The position numbers and the translations under genes were made by a program. A stretch of 64,000 nt of DNA from Candidatus Rhabdochlamydia oedothoracis. GTDB lineage: Bacteria > Chlamydiota > Chlamydiia > Chlamydiales > Rhabdochlamydiaceae. The stretch lies in assembly GCF_019453995.1 (NCBI RefSeq), contig NZ_CP075587.1:1488001-1552000 (forward strand), read 5' to 3'. A model generated the notes under the pieces. That model searched no databases and was not told the DNA's origin. It saw only the letters and a list, made by a program, of their open reading frames with translations. The first letter of the stretch is position 1. Each line of letters starts with the position of its first letter. Positions 55,998-64,000 of this stretch are shown piece by piece.

Positions 55998-56100
55998 TAG
56001 TAGTGCCAATTCAAACGGTTAGCTTAATGGGGTTCAAGTCAACGACTTGAAACTTGTCGTTAATCCTATATTTTTCTATACGATTGAATCGGAACTACTA
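55998..56100. mobile_element. 103-bp IS630-derived mini-element
   Basis: It consists of the right end of IS630 (about 60 bp, reversed) joined to its left end (about 35 bp), with everything between deleted. TA flanks it (55996-55997, 56101-56102). Its ends TAGTAGTGCCAATTCAAACG and TAGTAGTTCCGATTCAATCG match each other better than those of the full element. The 12 bp just left (GTAAACGAGTA) are the end of a MITE of family M1. Confidence 0.85.
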
Positions 56101-56109
56101 TATATCATC

Positions 56110-56177
56110 AAAAATTGGTAAAAAGAACCAAAAATTTTTAGAATTAATCCATTCCATCACACTTTGGGACTAAACAT
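56110..56177 (+). pseudogene. IS481 (second type) terminal shard
   Basis: Matches the end of the IS481 at 57640, reversed, up to its terminal ACTTTGGGACTAAACA. The last residues K-S-F-R-I-N-P can be traced. Confidence 0.7.
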
Positions 56178-56284
56178 AATTATAATTGCATCTATATGTC
56201 GTTTAGAGGGTATTCTTTAAAAAATAAATATTTATAAATTCTTAATTTGAAACGAGATTAGGATAACTGATGTAATCTAGAAGC

Positions 56285-56875
56285 TTATAAAGAGCCAATC
56301 AATGTAAATCCGATTAAGATTTCGGGGTTTTCTTTCTTTACTACTTGCATGCTTTTATCATAGCTCTGATCCTGTTGAAAACCTATTAATAAAACATGAC
56401 TATTTCGTACCTTCTTTAAAAAAAATCGTCTATGTGGCACCTGTAAAATTTTACTTATTTCTTTTGCTAGTAAAATGGATAGTCTTTTGTGTTTGCATAA
56501 ATTAGGTATAATATAATCAGGCAAGGAGAAATCCAATCTTATATATTGATAGGCCATAAGAGCTGCTACAGCTGGAATTCTATAGTGTTGCCCCTTAAGA
56601 ATCTTTTCTAATAAAGCATAAAGGGGCCCTCTTTGCTCACTGACATATGCTTGTTTTATGTTGGTTTGATGCGTGCAAGATAAACAATAGGGCTCATAGG
56701 AAGCAGAAAAACAACAAGAACACCTCTCTTCTTTCTCTAAAATATTGATTAAATCAAAACACTCTTCGCAAAAGATGTGTCTTTTAGAATTACAGAGTTT
56801 ATGACAATAGATACAAATAGAAGGATAACAGATCTGTTGAATGGCCCTGCTTAAATTTTTTAAAAGAACTTTCAT
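56285..56875 (-). CDS. ComF-like zinc-ribbon protein with degenerate phosphoribosyltransferase part
   Basis: ComF proteins help take up transforming DNA. This 196-residue protein has their N-terminal double zinc ribbon (C-I-Y-C-H-K-L-C, F-C-E-E-C, C-S-C-C, C-L-S-C near residues 17-70). It also has the linker L-Y-A-L-L-E-K-I-L-K-G-Q-H-Y-R and the first transferase part. The C-terminal PRPP loop, usually D-D-V-x-T-T-G, reads V-L-L-I-G-F-Q-Q-D-Q-S-Y, so the binding motif is absent. It may have lost enzyme activity or be decaying; the frame is open. It is bounded by IS debris on both sides. Confidence 0.72.
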   Translation of the reverse strand: MKVLLKNLSRAIQQICYPSICIYCHKLCNSKRHIFCEECFDLINILEKEERCSCCFSASYEPYCLSCTHQTNIKQAYVSEQRGPLYALLEKILKGQHYRIPAVAALMAYQYIRLDFSLPDYIIPNLCKHKRLSILLAKEISKILQVPHRRFFLKKVRNSHVLLIGFQQDQSYDKSMQVVKKENPEILIGFTLIGSL

Positions 56876-56975
56876 TACAATACTCTTAAAAGAAAGATCT
56901 CTTAACTGGATTTGTTTCAGTTAAGATATCTTTTTAACTAATCATCGATTTTACAACAACTTGTTTTGTTTCTAA

Positions 56976-57635
56976 GAGCCTGTTTAAAATCTTCTCATTA
57001 AGGCATAATGATAGTTTTCATAAAACCTTTGGAGGTAGTTATGAACCGCTCTTATACAAGCGATATCTCTCGTAAGCAATTTAGCAAAATCCATCTAAAT
57101 ACTTGAGTCTACACGCAAAAAAACACATCCACGAATAGTTGCTCTATAGGATATTTTTTGTGGGGTTTTGTACATTTTAAATGGATGTATAGAAGTATTT
57201 TCACTACATAAAAACTATTTGTTCGGTGTAAAAAGTGTTTTAGCAGATGGAGGATATTCTGGAGAAAAATTTGCAAAGAGCGTGCAGGAGATATTAGGAT
57301 GTATAGTAGAAATAGCCAAAAGAAATACACTTCATACTTTTACAGTTATTCCCAAAAGATGGGTTGTAGAGCGTTCTTTTGCGTGGATAGAAAAATGTCG
57401 CAGGCTATGGAAAAATTGCGAAAGAAAACTATACTCGTTTACATTCAAATTAAGAGCTTGAATATATAAAAATTTTTATACAAAAGATAACATCTTCTTG
57501 CAAGATAGAGCAGTTTTTTCAAAAAAACCTAGTTATACAATTCTTAATTTGAAATCAAACTAGTATACATACAAGCCGGAATATGGTGGTTCTCGCTTTT
57601 ATTGCTCTACTTTTGAAAAGATTTTAAACAGGCTC
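56976..57635 (+). mobile_element. IS5 type A, internally deleted and carrying a MITE
   Basis: TAA flanks the element on both sides (56973-56975, 57636-57638). After the first ~175 bp the middle of the transposase gene is deleted. The 3' half (D-G-G-Y-S-G-E-K-F, V-V-E-R-S-F-A-W-I) then follows and is itself interrupted at 57430 by a 134-bp MITE. Without the MITE the sequence reads straight on as in the other copies. Confidence 0.88.
57432..57565. mobile_element. 134-bp MITE (family M1), complete copy 3
   Basis: Starts TACTCGTTTACATTCAAATT and ends, inverted, TACTAGTTTGATTTCAAATT. TA lies on both sides (57430-57431, 57566-57567). The uninterrupted site is present in the IS5 copies near 16925 and 53730 as AAAACTACATACAAGCC on the coding strand, with a single TA, so the TA was duplicated on insertion. 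Confidence 0.92.
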
Positions 57636-57830
57636 TAAGTGTTTAGTCCCAAAGTGTGATGGATTGGGTTAATTCTAAAACTTTTTGGTTTTTTTTGCCA
57701 ACTTTTGATAATATGCTCAAATGGTGTCAATCCTTTTAGAGCTTTCAATCTTTTCGCAAAGTTATAGGCATTTAAAAAATTATATAAATGCTCTTTTAAC
57801 TGCTGATGAGTTTGGTAGTAGTATCTTTTC

Positions 57831-58083
57831 AACCTCAATGTTGAGTTTATCTCTTTGTTTTTCAAATAGATAAACGGATTTTTCTAGGTAAAAATCCTAA
57901 AAGCTATAAGGATTGAATCGAATAAGAAAAAACACACTGGTTTTATGAAAATGAAATACAAAGAAACAGGTGACTTATAGATAGATACATATAGTATTAG
58001 TTGTTTATAATTATTAACTTAGAAATATTTCTTGTGTAGAGTAATTGGGGATTATTTATTGACTAAAACCCAAAACTGAGGTT
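57831..58083. mobile_element. 253-bp MITE (family M2) with hairpins
   Basis: It lies between the V-K and R-Y codons of the IS481 transposase gene. The ends are AACCTCAATGTTGAGTTT and, inverted, AACCTCAGTTTTGGGTTT. TTC is repeated on both sides (57828-57830, 58084-58086). Removing the insert and one TTC restores the frame. The first 92 bp fold into three small hairpins and recur near 60207. The rest shows no coding sequence. Confidence 0.75.
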
Positions 58084-58233
58084 TTCACGGTAGCCTCTTT
58101 AAGGGTTCTGTTCATCCGTTCAACTTGGCCATTTGTCCATTCAATAGCTACAATGAGATAAAGTTTTCCTTCTTGGGTACGCACTTCAGCAATATCAATA
58201 GGAATATACATGCCATAATTGCACACAAAGAAG

Positions 58234-58335
58234 GGGTTGCTCCTTAAACGGAGTAGGTTAAACTCTCCAATATAAACGAGATTTTTTCAAATCTCAAAAC
58301 CGCTCATTAAAGAGCAAAAAAATGAGGAGCAACCC
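58234..58335 (+). ncRNA. structured leader of the IS110 transposase
   Basis: An 11-bp perfect stem (GGGTTGCTCCT at 58234 with AGGAGCAACCC at 58325) encloses three smaller hairpins: GGAGT/ACTC near 58250, GAGATTT/AAATCTC at 58278-58295 and GCTC/GAGC at 58302-58315. The right arm contains the ribosome binding site AGGAG and ends directly before the ATG, so folding would hide it. Whether it is a translation switch or part of a guide RNA cannot be told from sequence. Confidence 0.55.
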
Positions 58336-59367
58336 ATGAAGCATTATATTGGATTAGATGTATCAATGAAAAGAACTTTTATCTGTGTATTAAATGAACA
58401 AGGTAAGATTGTCCATGAAGGTTCAGAAAAAACAGATCCTGATTTACTAGCAGATTATTTTTCCAAAAGAGATTTTCAAGAAATCGTTGTTGGCTTTGAA
58501 AGTGGATGTTTATCTCATTACCTAGTCACAGGATTTAGAAAAAGAGCTATAGATCCCCTATGTATGGATGCAAGGAAGCTGAGTACGATTCTTGCTTTGA
58601 AAATAAATAAGACAGACAAAAATGATGCACGAGGAATCGCAGAAGCCCTTCGATCAGGTATGTATACACGAGTACACTGTAAGCCCCAAGATTCAGTAGA
58701 AAAAAGCATTTTGTTAGTTTCCAGAAGAGCGCTAATTAAACAGCAAACGCAGTTAAAAAATACTGTAAGGGGCTTGCTTAAAAGTTACGGAATACGATTG
58801 GGATCTGTGGGATCCAAAAGATTTTCGTCTGTGGTTATAAAGCAGATAGAAAAACAGGAAAAAAGTATTGTTCTGAGCATAACCTCTCTATTAAATACCT
58901 TTGATAAGGTAGTTGAGGAAGTAGAAAAACTGGATAAAGAAATGCTTAAGCTGGTCAGTCAAGATAAAGAAGTACAACGGCTTATGACAATCCCTGGCGT
59001 AGGACCTGTAACAGCATTAACCTATAAAACAGAAATTTTTGATCCCACTCGTTTTAACGATTCTAAATCAGTAGGAGCCTATCTTGGTATGACGCCTAAA
59101 CAGTATGCCTCCGGAGAGGTGCAAAGACAGGGAAGAATTTCAAAATGTGGATCCAGTGAACTTAGATCTCTATTAGTTGAAGCCGGAATAGTAATGCTGA
59201 CACGAAGTAAGAAATGGAGCAAGCTAAAAGCTTGGGGATTAAAAATCATGAGAAAAAAAGGAATGAAGAAAGCCGCCTTAGCAGTAGGTAGAAAGTTATC
59301 CGTAATTATGCATAAGATGCTGATTGAACAAAAAGAATTTATTTACGGTGAGCCAAAGGCAGCTTAA
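58336..59367 (+). CDS. IS110-family transposase (DEDD recombinase)
   Basis: This 343-residue enzyme belongs to the RNA-guided IS110 recombinases. The N-terminal RuvC-like domain keeps all four acidic residues: D8 in Y-I-G-L-D-V-S, E55 in G-F-E-S-G, and D94 and D97 in T-D-K-N-D-A-R-G. A coiled region spans ~165-210. The C-terminal domain has M-T-I-P-G-V-G-P-V-T-A, then G-A-Y-L-G-M-T-P-K-Q-Y-A-S-G with the likely catalytic S259, and R-I-S-K-C-G-S-S-E-L-R. The frame is intact, so this may be the only active IS110 copy here. Confidence 0.92.
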   Translation: MKHYIGLDVSMKRTFICVLNEQGKIVHEGSEKTDPDLLADYFSKRDFQEIVVGFESGCLSHYLVTGFRKRAIDPLCMDARKLSTILALKINKTDKNDARGIAEALRSGMYTRVHCKPQDSVEKSILLVSRRALIKQQTQLKNTVRGLLKSYGIRLGSVGSKRFSSVVIKQIEKQEKSIVLSITSLLNTFDKVVEEVEKLDKEMLKLVSQDKEVQRLMTIPGVGPVTALTYKTEIFDPTRFNDSKSVGAYLGMTPKQYASGEVQRQGRISKCGSSELRSLLVEAGIVMLTRSKKWSKLKAWGLKIMRKKGMKKAALAVGRKLSVIMHKMLIEQKEFIYGEPKAA

Positions 59368-59650
59368 AAACGCATTTTTTTAGAAATAAAAACATTAGGA
59401 AAAGTGACTAAAATTTTTTGCAGGAGAAAAACGAAGAAATAGGTAAAGACGACAAATGAGTTGGCTCTTAGAAGCCGTAATATACATTGTCTTGCCCATT
59501 TCATTTCGGATAGCATAATGGAGCGAAGAATCTAAAATAGTTTTCTTCAAAAAGACTCCGCAGAGAACCCTGGACTTATCTCCCGCATTAAACTTTGCTG
59601 TCCTAAGATCTTAAAAAACGCCTTTTATTTTGCAAGCAAAATATCGGCTC
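59368..59650 (+). ncRNA. candidate guide (bridge/seek) RNA region at the IS110 3' end
   Basis: About 280 bp between the transposase stop and the right end have no coding sequence. In the IS1111 branch this region encodes the RNA that selects target and donor DNA. Position and length fit; I cannot draw the loops with certainty. The first ~120 bp are also conserved in the remnant at 54940-55064. Confidence 0.4.
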
Positions 59651-60206
59651 GGAGAGCTTATGAAGAATTAAGAGAATTTATATTCCCCTTGTGTGCAATT
59701 AGAGAACCCCATAGGATAAGAAGTAAACTTCTTCTTAAGGGGTTTTTCACCTTTTGTTTCAGGCAGACGACTTATCCCGTGCCTTTGTAAGCATCGGTAA
59801 AGGGTAGATCTTGTAAGGTTAAGGAATAGTGGACTGTAGAGTATATAAACAATCATCCAAAGAAAGAAGGGTATGCTTGCGAAAGGCAACAATTATAGCC
59901 TCTTCTTCATTGCTTAGGATAGTGGAATGAATCTTTTTAGGCCCCATAGGAGCATCGTGCTGAAACCCTCTCTTCCTCCACTTAAGAACAGTTTTAGGGT
60001 TGAGACTCAACTCATCTGCTAATTTGGCTATGCTTTTTTGACTATTTCGTATTTTCCGACGTATCGCCTCAGTTGTTTTGGCGCACCCATATAATATTTG
60101 TCCCATAATGTTTCCTTTGATGCTAAATGTTCATAGTATACACCATTATACTTTGGGACTAAACATCTAAGGTATTTCTAGAGCTACGAAGCGTTGTATC
60201 TGAAAA

Positions 60207-60299
60207 TTTCGATTCAATCCTTATAGCTTTTAGGATTTTCACCGAGAAAAATCAGTTTATCTAATTGAAAAACAAAGAGATAAACTCAACATTGAGGTT
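60207..60299 (-). repeat. partial MITE M2 copy
   Basis: In reverse, 92 bp match the first part of 57831-58083 with four differences, ending at the AACCTCA terminus (60299). All three hairpins can still form. The DNA from 60167 to 60206 and from 60300 to 60409 holds nothing I recognise. Confidence 0.75.
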
Positions 60300-60409
60300 G
60301 TTTAATTCAAAAGACATTCTCCACAATCTTTTCTACTTGCAAATAAGCTGTTTCGATTTAAAATTTTATTGTTAATATGAAAACGTATTTTAACAACAAA
60401 AACTATTTT

Positions 60410-63400
60410 TTAATTTTTTAATAAGATAAAGCCATATTTAGGATGATTTACATTTCCACGAATGGTGAAAGTAAAAGGATTCACCAACTTTAAAAGTTTT
60501 TTTTGTTTAAGTTCTAAATCAATAGATAAACTTCCATCAAAACCGATATAAGAAGTATGTTTTTTTCTTTTTGCTAGAGCAAATTTACAATGACCATTTT
60601 TACTAGAGGTTTTTACTAGTTGAGTCAAATAGCAGCGACTCTCTTGTAGTTTAAATTCCAACTCTCCTTCTACAGGCACAAAAGATCGCAAGTCTAAGCC
60701 AATTTTAGAGAGGATCTCTAAGGGAATTTCAAAACACTGATCTTGTTTCAAATATTGAAACTTGCATTGTCCTAAACCATACAGAGTCTGTAAATCGGAT
60801 AACTGTGCTTGAATATCTTTAACTAGCATATCTATTACAAATGGCTTAGATTTTTTTAATACGTGATCTAATTGCAATTGCTTTATTTCAACTTCTGGAA
60901 TCCACAGTTCCCAGCTGTTCAGATTTTTACAGCTCACTGTCTTGGCAAATAAACTACCTGCTTCATCGTCTAATCTAAAATCATAGATCTGTAGTTCTTT
61001 TGGAGAAAATTCTACTCCTGCACTAAACTTATTCACAGAAAAACCCTTTATTTTTATCTGATCTGCTTGCAAAAGTCCTCTACATCCTTGTTCGCTTACT
61101 TCCCCTTGGTAGATAAGATCGGCTTCGAGTTCTAAGGGTTTTATGATTTTTTCTAAATGAGGAATAAAGGAAGCGCATTCAGATGTGTGGATCTGTATAG
61201 TCCCTTGTAAGTGATTTGTTTCTTTTTTTAAATCAGCGGTTATACCACAGGCTTTTCCTTTGAGTGTATGTACTTTACACTTGTTTGATTCTAGATCAAA
61301 ACATCCTTTTAAACCTGGTTGAAAAGGCTTATCTGAGATCTCAAAGGCTCCTTGATTATTTTCAAACCAGAGGGTCCCCCAAAAAGGCTTCTCTCCTAAG
61401 TTAAGTTCACTATTCAATGTAAAATGGGTATTCTCTAGAGAAAATGTCGTATTTTGGTACTTTACTAATTGCTGTTTTAAGATGAAATCTCCTTGTTTTA
61501 GATCTCCGTTAAGACGTACAAACCCTGGCATTTTTTTTATTTCTACGTTACCTACTAAATCCTGCTGCCAATTGATTTGTTCATTATGAAACGCTGGCAG
61601 GGAAAAATCTATGGTACTTTCCCAGGTTTTGTCCTGGTAAGATGTAGAGTGGCAAAAAACATTTGCTAATATTTCAGAACTTTTCAGATCTTGTACGCTA
61701 AGACTGATCTGTTTACTAAAAAATCCTTGCTCTGCAGAATATTCGCAAATGAAAGGAGAACTTTTTAAGCTAAAGCAGTTGCAATCGATTTGTCCGCAAA
61801 CAGTATGACTTTGCAAGTCAAATACACCGCTGGCTAGAAAAGGATACCCTTCATAGCTTCCCTGCAGACTTTTGCAATGAACTGTTTTTTCATCTGATGT
61901 GAAAATACCAGCGGCTATTAAAGAGCCGATTTGCATTTGATCAATATGCCACTGAGACAAGAGCTTTTTACCAAAAATAGCAAGATCTTTACCCAAACAA
62001 GAAAAATCATATTGTTTAAATAGATCTTCTGTGGCTAGTTGCATGCGCCATGTTTCAGAATTAGCTAATCCCAAATTGCAATCTATCTGCCACTTATCTA
62101 CTCCAGGATGAAGCAAGACACCCTGTGCTCGTAGAATAGGCAGTTCTTTTATTTGTAGGGAGCCTGTAAAGTCGGTAGGGGAAAAAGAATTGATAGCCCC
62201 TGCTAACGAATCTATTTGTAAACTACAAAACATTTTTTTATCTTGATAAAGCTTAGCACTTCCTTTCGTCATGCAAAGTGTTTTTGTAGAAGAAGTTAAC
62301 TCTAGTCGAGCCATCCCCTCCCCTAACTTAAAGCTTGAGTTAATCGGCAAAGATAGATTTTTAAGATCGGCTATAACTTTATAATTAAAGCTAGATAGAT
62401 GTATTTCAGATTCTGGACAAATAGCAATTTCTGCCGAAATAGGTTCCTCTATAAGATTCTTTTCCTGTTTCTTTATCTCTACAATTTGCAATTGCAGGTT
62501 CCATAAATCTTGATATTGTGCGAGCAAATCTGCCTTAATAGAAAAACCTTCTGTTTCTAAAGAAAGATCCTGTATGTGGAATTGAGGATACGTTGCATCA
62601 AGGGCTGTGCTAAATACATAGGTATCTTGCTTGTAAGATAGTTTCCCTTCTAATCTAGGGCAAGATAAACCCCACTTTCCCTTTTGATACAGAAAAGACA
62701 GCTCCGATACTTTGGGAATCTCTATTGTTTTATAAAAATGCTCTAAATAAATTTCTTTCGCTTCTACTTCAACCACTACTTTATCGGTATCAAATAAGCA
62801 TTCTAATTGATAATTTCCTTTTACGATTAGCTCAGGTAAAAACTTTGCAAGCCATGGTTTATATTGCTCTTCTGTAAGACCTTTTAGCTTTAGATGACCT
62901 TGTATAGGTCTTAAGTGTAAACCATCTTCTAAAGAAATAGGTTTTAAAAATAGAGCTTCTGCTGAAAAAGGCGTATATCCTATAGAGCCTATTATCTCTA
63001 GTTTGTTTTCATAAATCGTGAGCTTTGTTGCTAAAGGAAGAGCTGGGGTTAAGCCAAGCATTGAGCTCAAATCCCCTTGTATATGAGCGCAAATAGCTTT
63101 TTTAGATCCTGGATAGTCTATGACAATATTTAAACCTTCTGCTTGCTGTAATTGGCAAAACCCTTCTTTTATTTGAGACTTAACAGCATCCCATCTTCCT
63201 TGCATCTGTACATCTTTTATAAAAAACTTATGAGAAGGATGATCAACCAATACATTTTTTGCTTGAAATTGTGTTAAATCTATGTTTTGTAATATTCGAT
63301 CTGAAAATAGCATGGCTATTTTTGCTGAACAACTCTTCCATCTATAAGAAATAGATGAATCGATTTGGGGCAGAGAAAAACAAGATTTTGCCCAATCAAG

Positions 63401-64000
63401 ATGTTTGCGTTCCATTTTTTGAATATCGCATTCAATGATGCCTTCTTGAGCCTGACAAATCGCTAAGCTTCCTTGAATATTTTTATCTATAGGATCGGAA
63501 AAAATAGCTTTAACTCCAATTCCTTGCTGATCTTTATGAATAGCAATGGTTTCTAAAATAAGAGGAAATGAGGTTTTTTCATGCACAGCCATTGCGCTTA
63601 AAATAGCTTTAGATCGATCTGTTATCCATAGATCTGCTTCCATGTACATCAACTGGTTTTGCCATTCTAAATTTTGAGATAAAAGAGCATAAGATCCATT
63701 TTTGAGTTGAAAGTGTCCTTTAAGAGAAGGCCATAGATTTTTTAAGTAAACCTCTTTTGCACTTAAATTCGCCTCTATTTGATCGCAGAGGAATTGTTTG
63801 TTTTCTTGCTGAACTTTCACATTCGCAAAAATGGTTTGTAAGTGTATGTCCTGGATATAACCATCTGATTGAATAGCAGCATTTAGCTCTACAGACATTT
63901 CTGCATGATAGTTCACAGATCTATTGGAATAACCCACTAGCTGTGTTAGTGGTAAAAGATGTTTTACTTCTTGGGATTTAATACTAAGGTATATATGGTT
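60410..64000 (-). CDS. giant AsmA/TamB-like envelope protein, 5' end outside window
   Basis: The minus-strand frame is open from the right edge of the window to the stop at 60410, at least 1196 residues; the GTG at 63937 is internal, since the frame continues without a stop to 64000. The protein is a long series of beta-strand-like segments with alternating polarity, few helices and many cysteines. The end reads N-P-F-T-F-T-I-R-G-N-V-N-H-P-K-Y-G-F, like the C-terminal repeats of AsmA, TamB and YhdP-type proteins. Those span the periplasm and handle lipid or outer-membrane protein transport. The assignment is from overall character, not from a diagnostic motif. Confidence 0.55.
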   Translation of the reverse strand, partial: NHIYLSIKSQEVKHLLPLTQLVGYSNRSVNYHAEMSVELNAAIQSDGYIQDIHLQTIFANVKVQQENKQFLCDQIEANLSAKEVYLKNLWPSLKGHFQLKNGSYALLSQNLEWQNQLMYMEADLWITDRSKAILSAMAVHEKTSFPLILETIAIHKDQQGIGVKAIFSDPIDKNIQGSLAICQAQEGIIECDIQKMERKHLDWAKSCFSLPQIDSSISYRWKSCSAKIAMLFSDRILQNIDLTQFQAKNVLVDHPSHKFFIKDVQMQGRWDAVKSQIKEGFCQLQQAEGLNIVIDYPGSKKAICAHIQGDLSSMLGLTPALPLATKLTIYENKLEIIGSIGYTPFSAEALFLKPISLEDGLHLRPIQGHLKLKGLTEEQYKPWLAKFLPELIVKGNYQLECLFDTDKVVVEVEAKEIYLEHFYKTIEIPKVSELSFLYQKGKWGLSCPRLEGKLSYKQDTYVFSTALDATYPQFHIQDLSLETEGFSIKADLLAQYQDLWNLQLQIVEIKKQEKNLIEEPISAEIAICPESEIHLSSFNYKVIADLKNLSLPINSSFKLGEGMARLELTSSTKTLCMTKGSAKLYQDKKMFCSLQIDSLAGAINSFSPTDFTGSLQIKELPILRAQGVLLHPGVDKWQIDCNLGLANSETWRMQLATEDLFKQYDFSCLGKDLAIFGKKLLSQWHIDQMQIGSLIAAGIFTSDEKTVHCKSLQGSYEGYPFLASGVFDLQSHTVCGQIDCNCFSLKSSPFICEYSAEQGFFSKQISLSVQDLKSSEILANVFCHSTSYQDKTWESTIDFSLPAFHNEQINWQQDLVGNVEIKKMPGFVRLNGDLKQGDFILKQQLVKYQNTTFSLENTHFTLNSELNLGEKPFWGTLWFENNQGAFEISDKPFQPGLKGCFDLESNKCKVHTLKGKACGITADLKKETNHLQGTIQIHTSECASFIPHLEKIIKPLELEADLIYQGEVSEQGCRGLLQADQIKIKGFSVNKFSAGVEFSPKELQIYDFRLDDEAGSLFAKTVSCKNLNSWELWIPEVEIKQLQLDHVLKKSKPFVIDMLVKDIQAQLSDLQTLYGLGQCKFQYLKQDQCFEIPLEILSKIGLDLRSFVPVEGELEFKLQESRCYLTQLVKTSSKNGHCKFALAKRKKHTSYIGFDGSLSIDLELKQKKLLKLVNPFTFTIRGNVNHPKYGFILLKN

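Larger units (their letters stand above)
58206..59707 (+). mobile_element. intact IS110-family element (IS1111-like ends)
   Basis: The limits are approximate, drawn from the split IS481 gene and the 200-bp derivative at 35272-35470. Subterminal inverted repeats AATTGCACACAA (58217-58228) and TTGTGTGCAATT (59689-59700) are perfect, and G/C runs flank them. Subterminal repeats and a long 3' non-coding part are typical of the IS1111 branch of IS110. No target duplication is apparent, as expected for this family. Confidence 0.8.
57640..60166 (-). pseudogene. IS481-family element (second type) interrupted by IS110 and a MITE
   Basis: The terminal repeats TGTTTAGTCCCAAAGT (57640) and its inverse (60166) bound one element. 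Read on the minus strand, its transposase starts at 60106 (C-A-K-T-T-E-A-I-R-R-K-I, L-D-D-C-L-Y) and has a frameshift near 59822 before H-L-T-R-S-T-L-Y-R-C-L-Q-R-H-G-I-S-R-L-P. It runs to Y-P-M-G near 59708, where the IS110 begins. After the IS110 it resumes with I-D-I-A-E-V-R-T, lacks the middle of the core, and continues N-G-Q-V-E-R-M-N-R-T-L-K-E-A-T-V-K. There a 253-bp MITE cuts it, and it ends with A-Y-N-F-A-K-R-L-K-A-L-K-G-L-T-P-F-E near 57720. Confidence 0.85.

Noticed and set aside
57109-57330. Minus-strand 73-residue frame
   Set aside because: Antisense of the deleted IS5 copy, crossing its deletion joint.

Overview
The window looks like a piece of a host-associated chlamydia outside the Chlamydiaceae (Parachlamydiales or Rhabdochlamydia-like). 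Gene content and order match conserved chlamydial blocks: an ATP/ADP translocase, the fused permease-repressor YtgCR in a ytgABCD metal-uptake operon, hrcA-grpE-dnaK, an E1 alpha-beta fusion dehydrogenase, a UPF0158 protein, and amiA-murE-ftsI-ftsL-rsmH-mraZ beside dnaA. The DNA is AT-rich and carries an unusually heavy load of insertion sequences (IS), most of them broken. Genus-level placement is inference.

Layout. 1-7.6 kb: edge of an M18-like aminopeptidase, an MFS exporter, an IS630 plus IS30 block, the UPF0158 protein, the E1 fusion and a small coiled-coil protein. 7.7-9.6 kb: IS5, IS3 and IS30 debris. 9.9-16.8 kb: large NAD-glutamate dehydrogenase, then the heat-shock operon hrcA-grpE-dnaK with a CIRCE operator and promoter. 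16.86-18.7 kb: IS5 abutting a truncated IS630. 18.8-26.1 kb, minus strand: rseP-dxr and ytgD-CR-B-A. 26.5-30.9 kb: small conserved protein, npt1, lepA. 31-38.1 kb: an IS graveyard holding a tandem-repeat membrane protein that has lost its 3' end to an IS. 38.2-41.2 kb: phospholipase D-like protein and gnd. 41.3-47.4 kb: tRNA-Arg(CCT) and the minus-strand cell-wall and division cluster. 47.6-50.1 kb: two small conserved genes and dnaA. 50.2-60.3 kb: a second IS graveyard around a ComF-like gene and an intact IS110-type element. 60.4-64 kb: a very large AsmA/TamB-like protein running off the window.

The most interesting layer is the mobile DNA. (1) A 134-bp MITE with ~25-bp inverted ends is present three times. 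One copy sits in an IS5 gene whose uninterrupted version is also in this window, so the TA target duplication can be read directly. (2) Two full IS630 copies and one 103-bp IS630-derived mini-element all sit at the TA dinucleotide touching an end of that MITE. (3) A second, 253-bp MITE with several hairpins sits in an IS481 gene, flanked by a TTC duplication. (4) The intact IS110-type element has a structured 5' leader in which an 11-bp stem buries the ribosome binding site, a long 3' non-coding end suited to a guide RNA, and a 200-bp internally deleted derivative elsewhere.

Among chromosomal genes, four oddities stand out: rsmH is broken only by one missing T in a T run, FtsI has K-S-S in place of the usual K-T-G motif, the amiA reading frame runs antisense into the tRNA gene, and mraZ carries its own operator-like repeats directly after its promoter.
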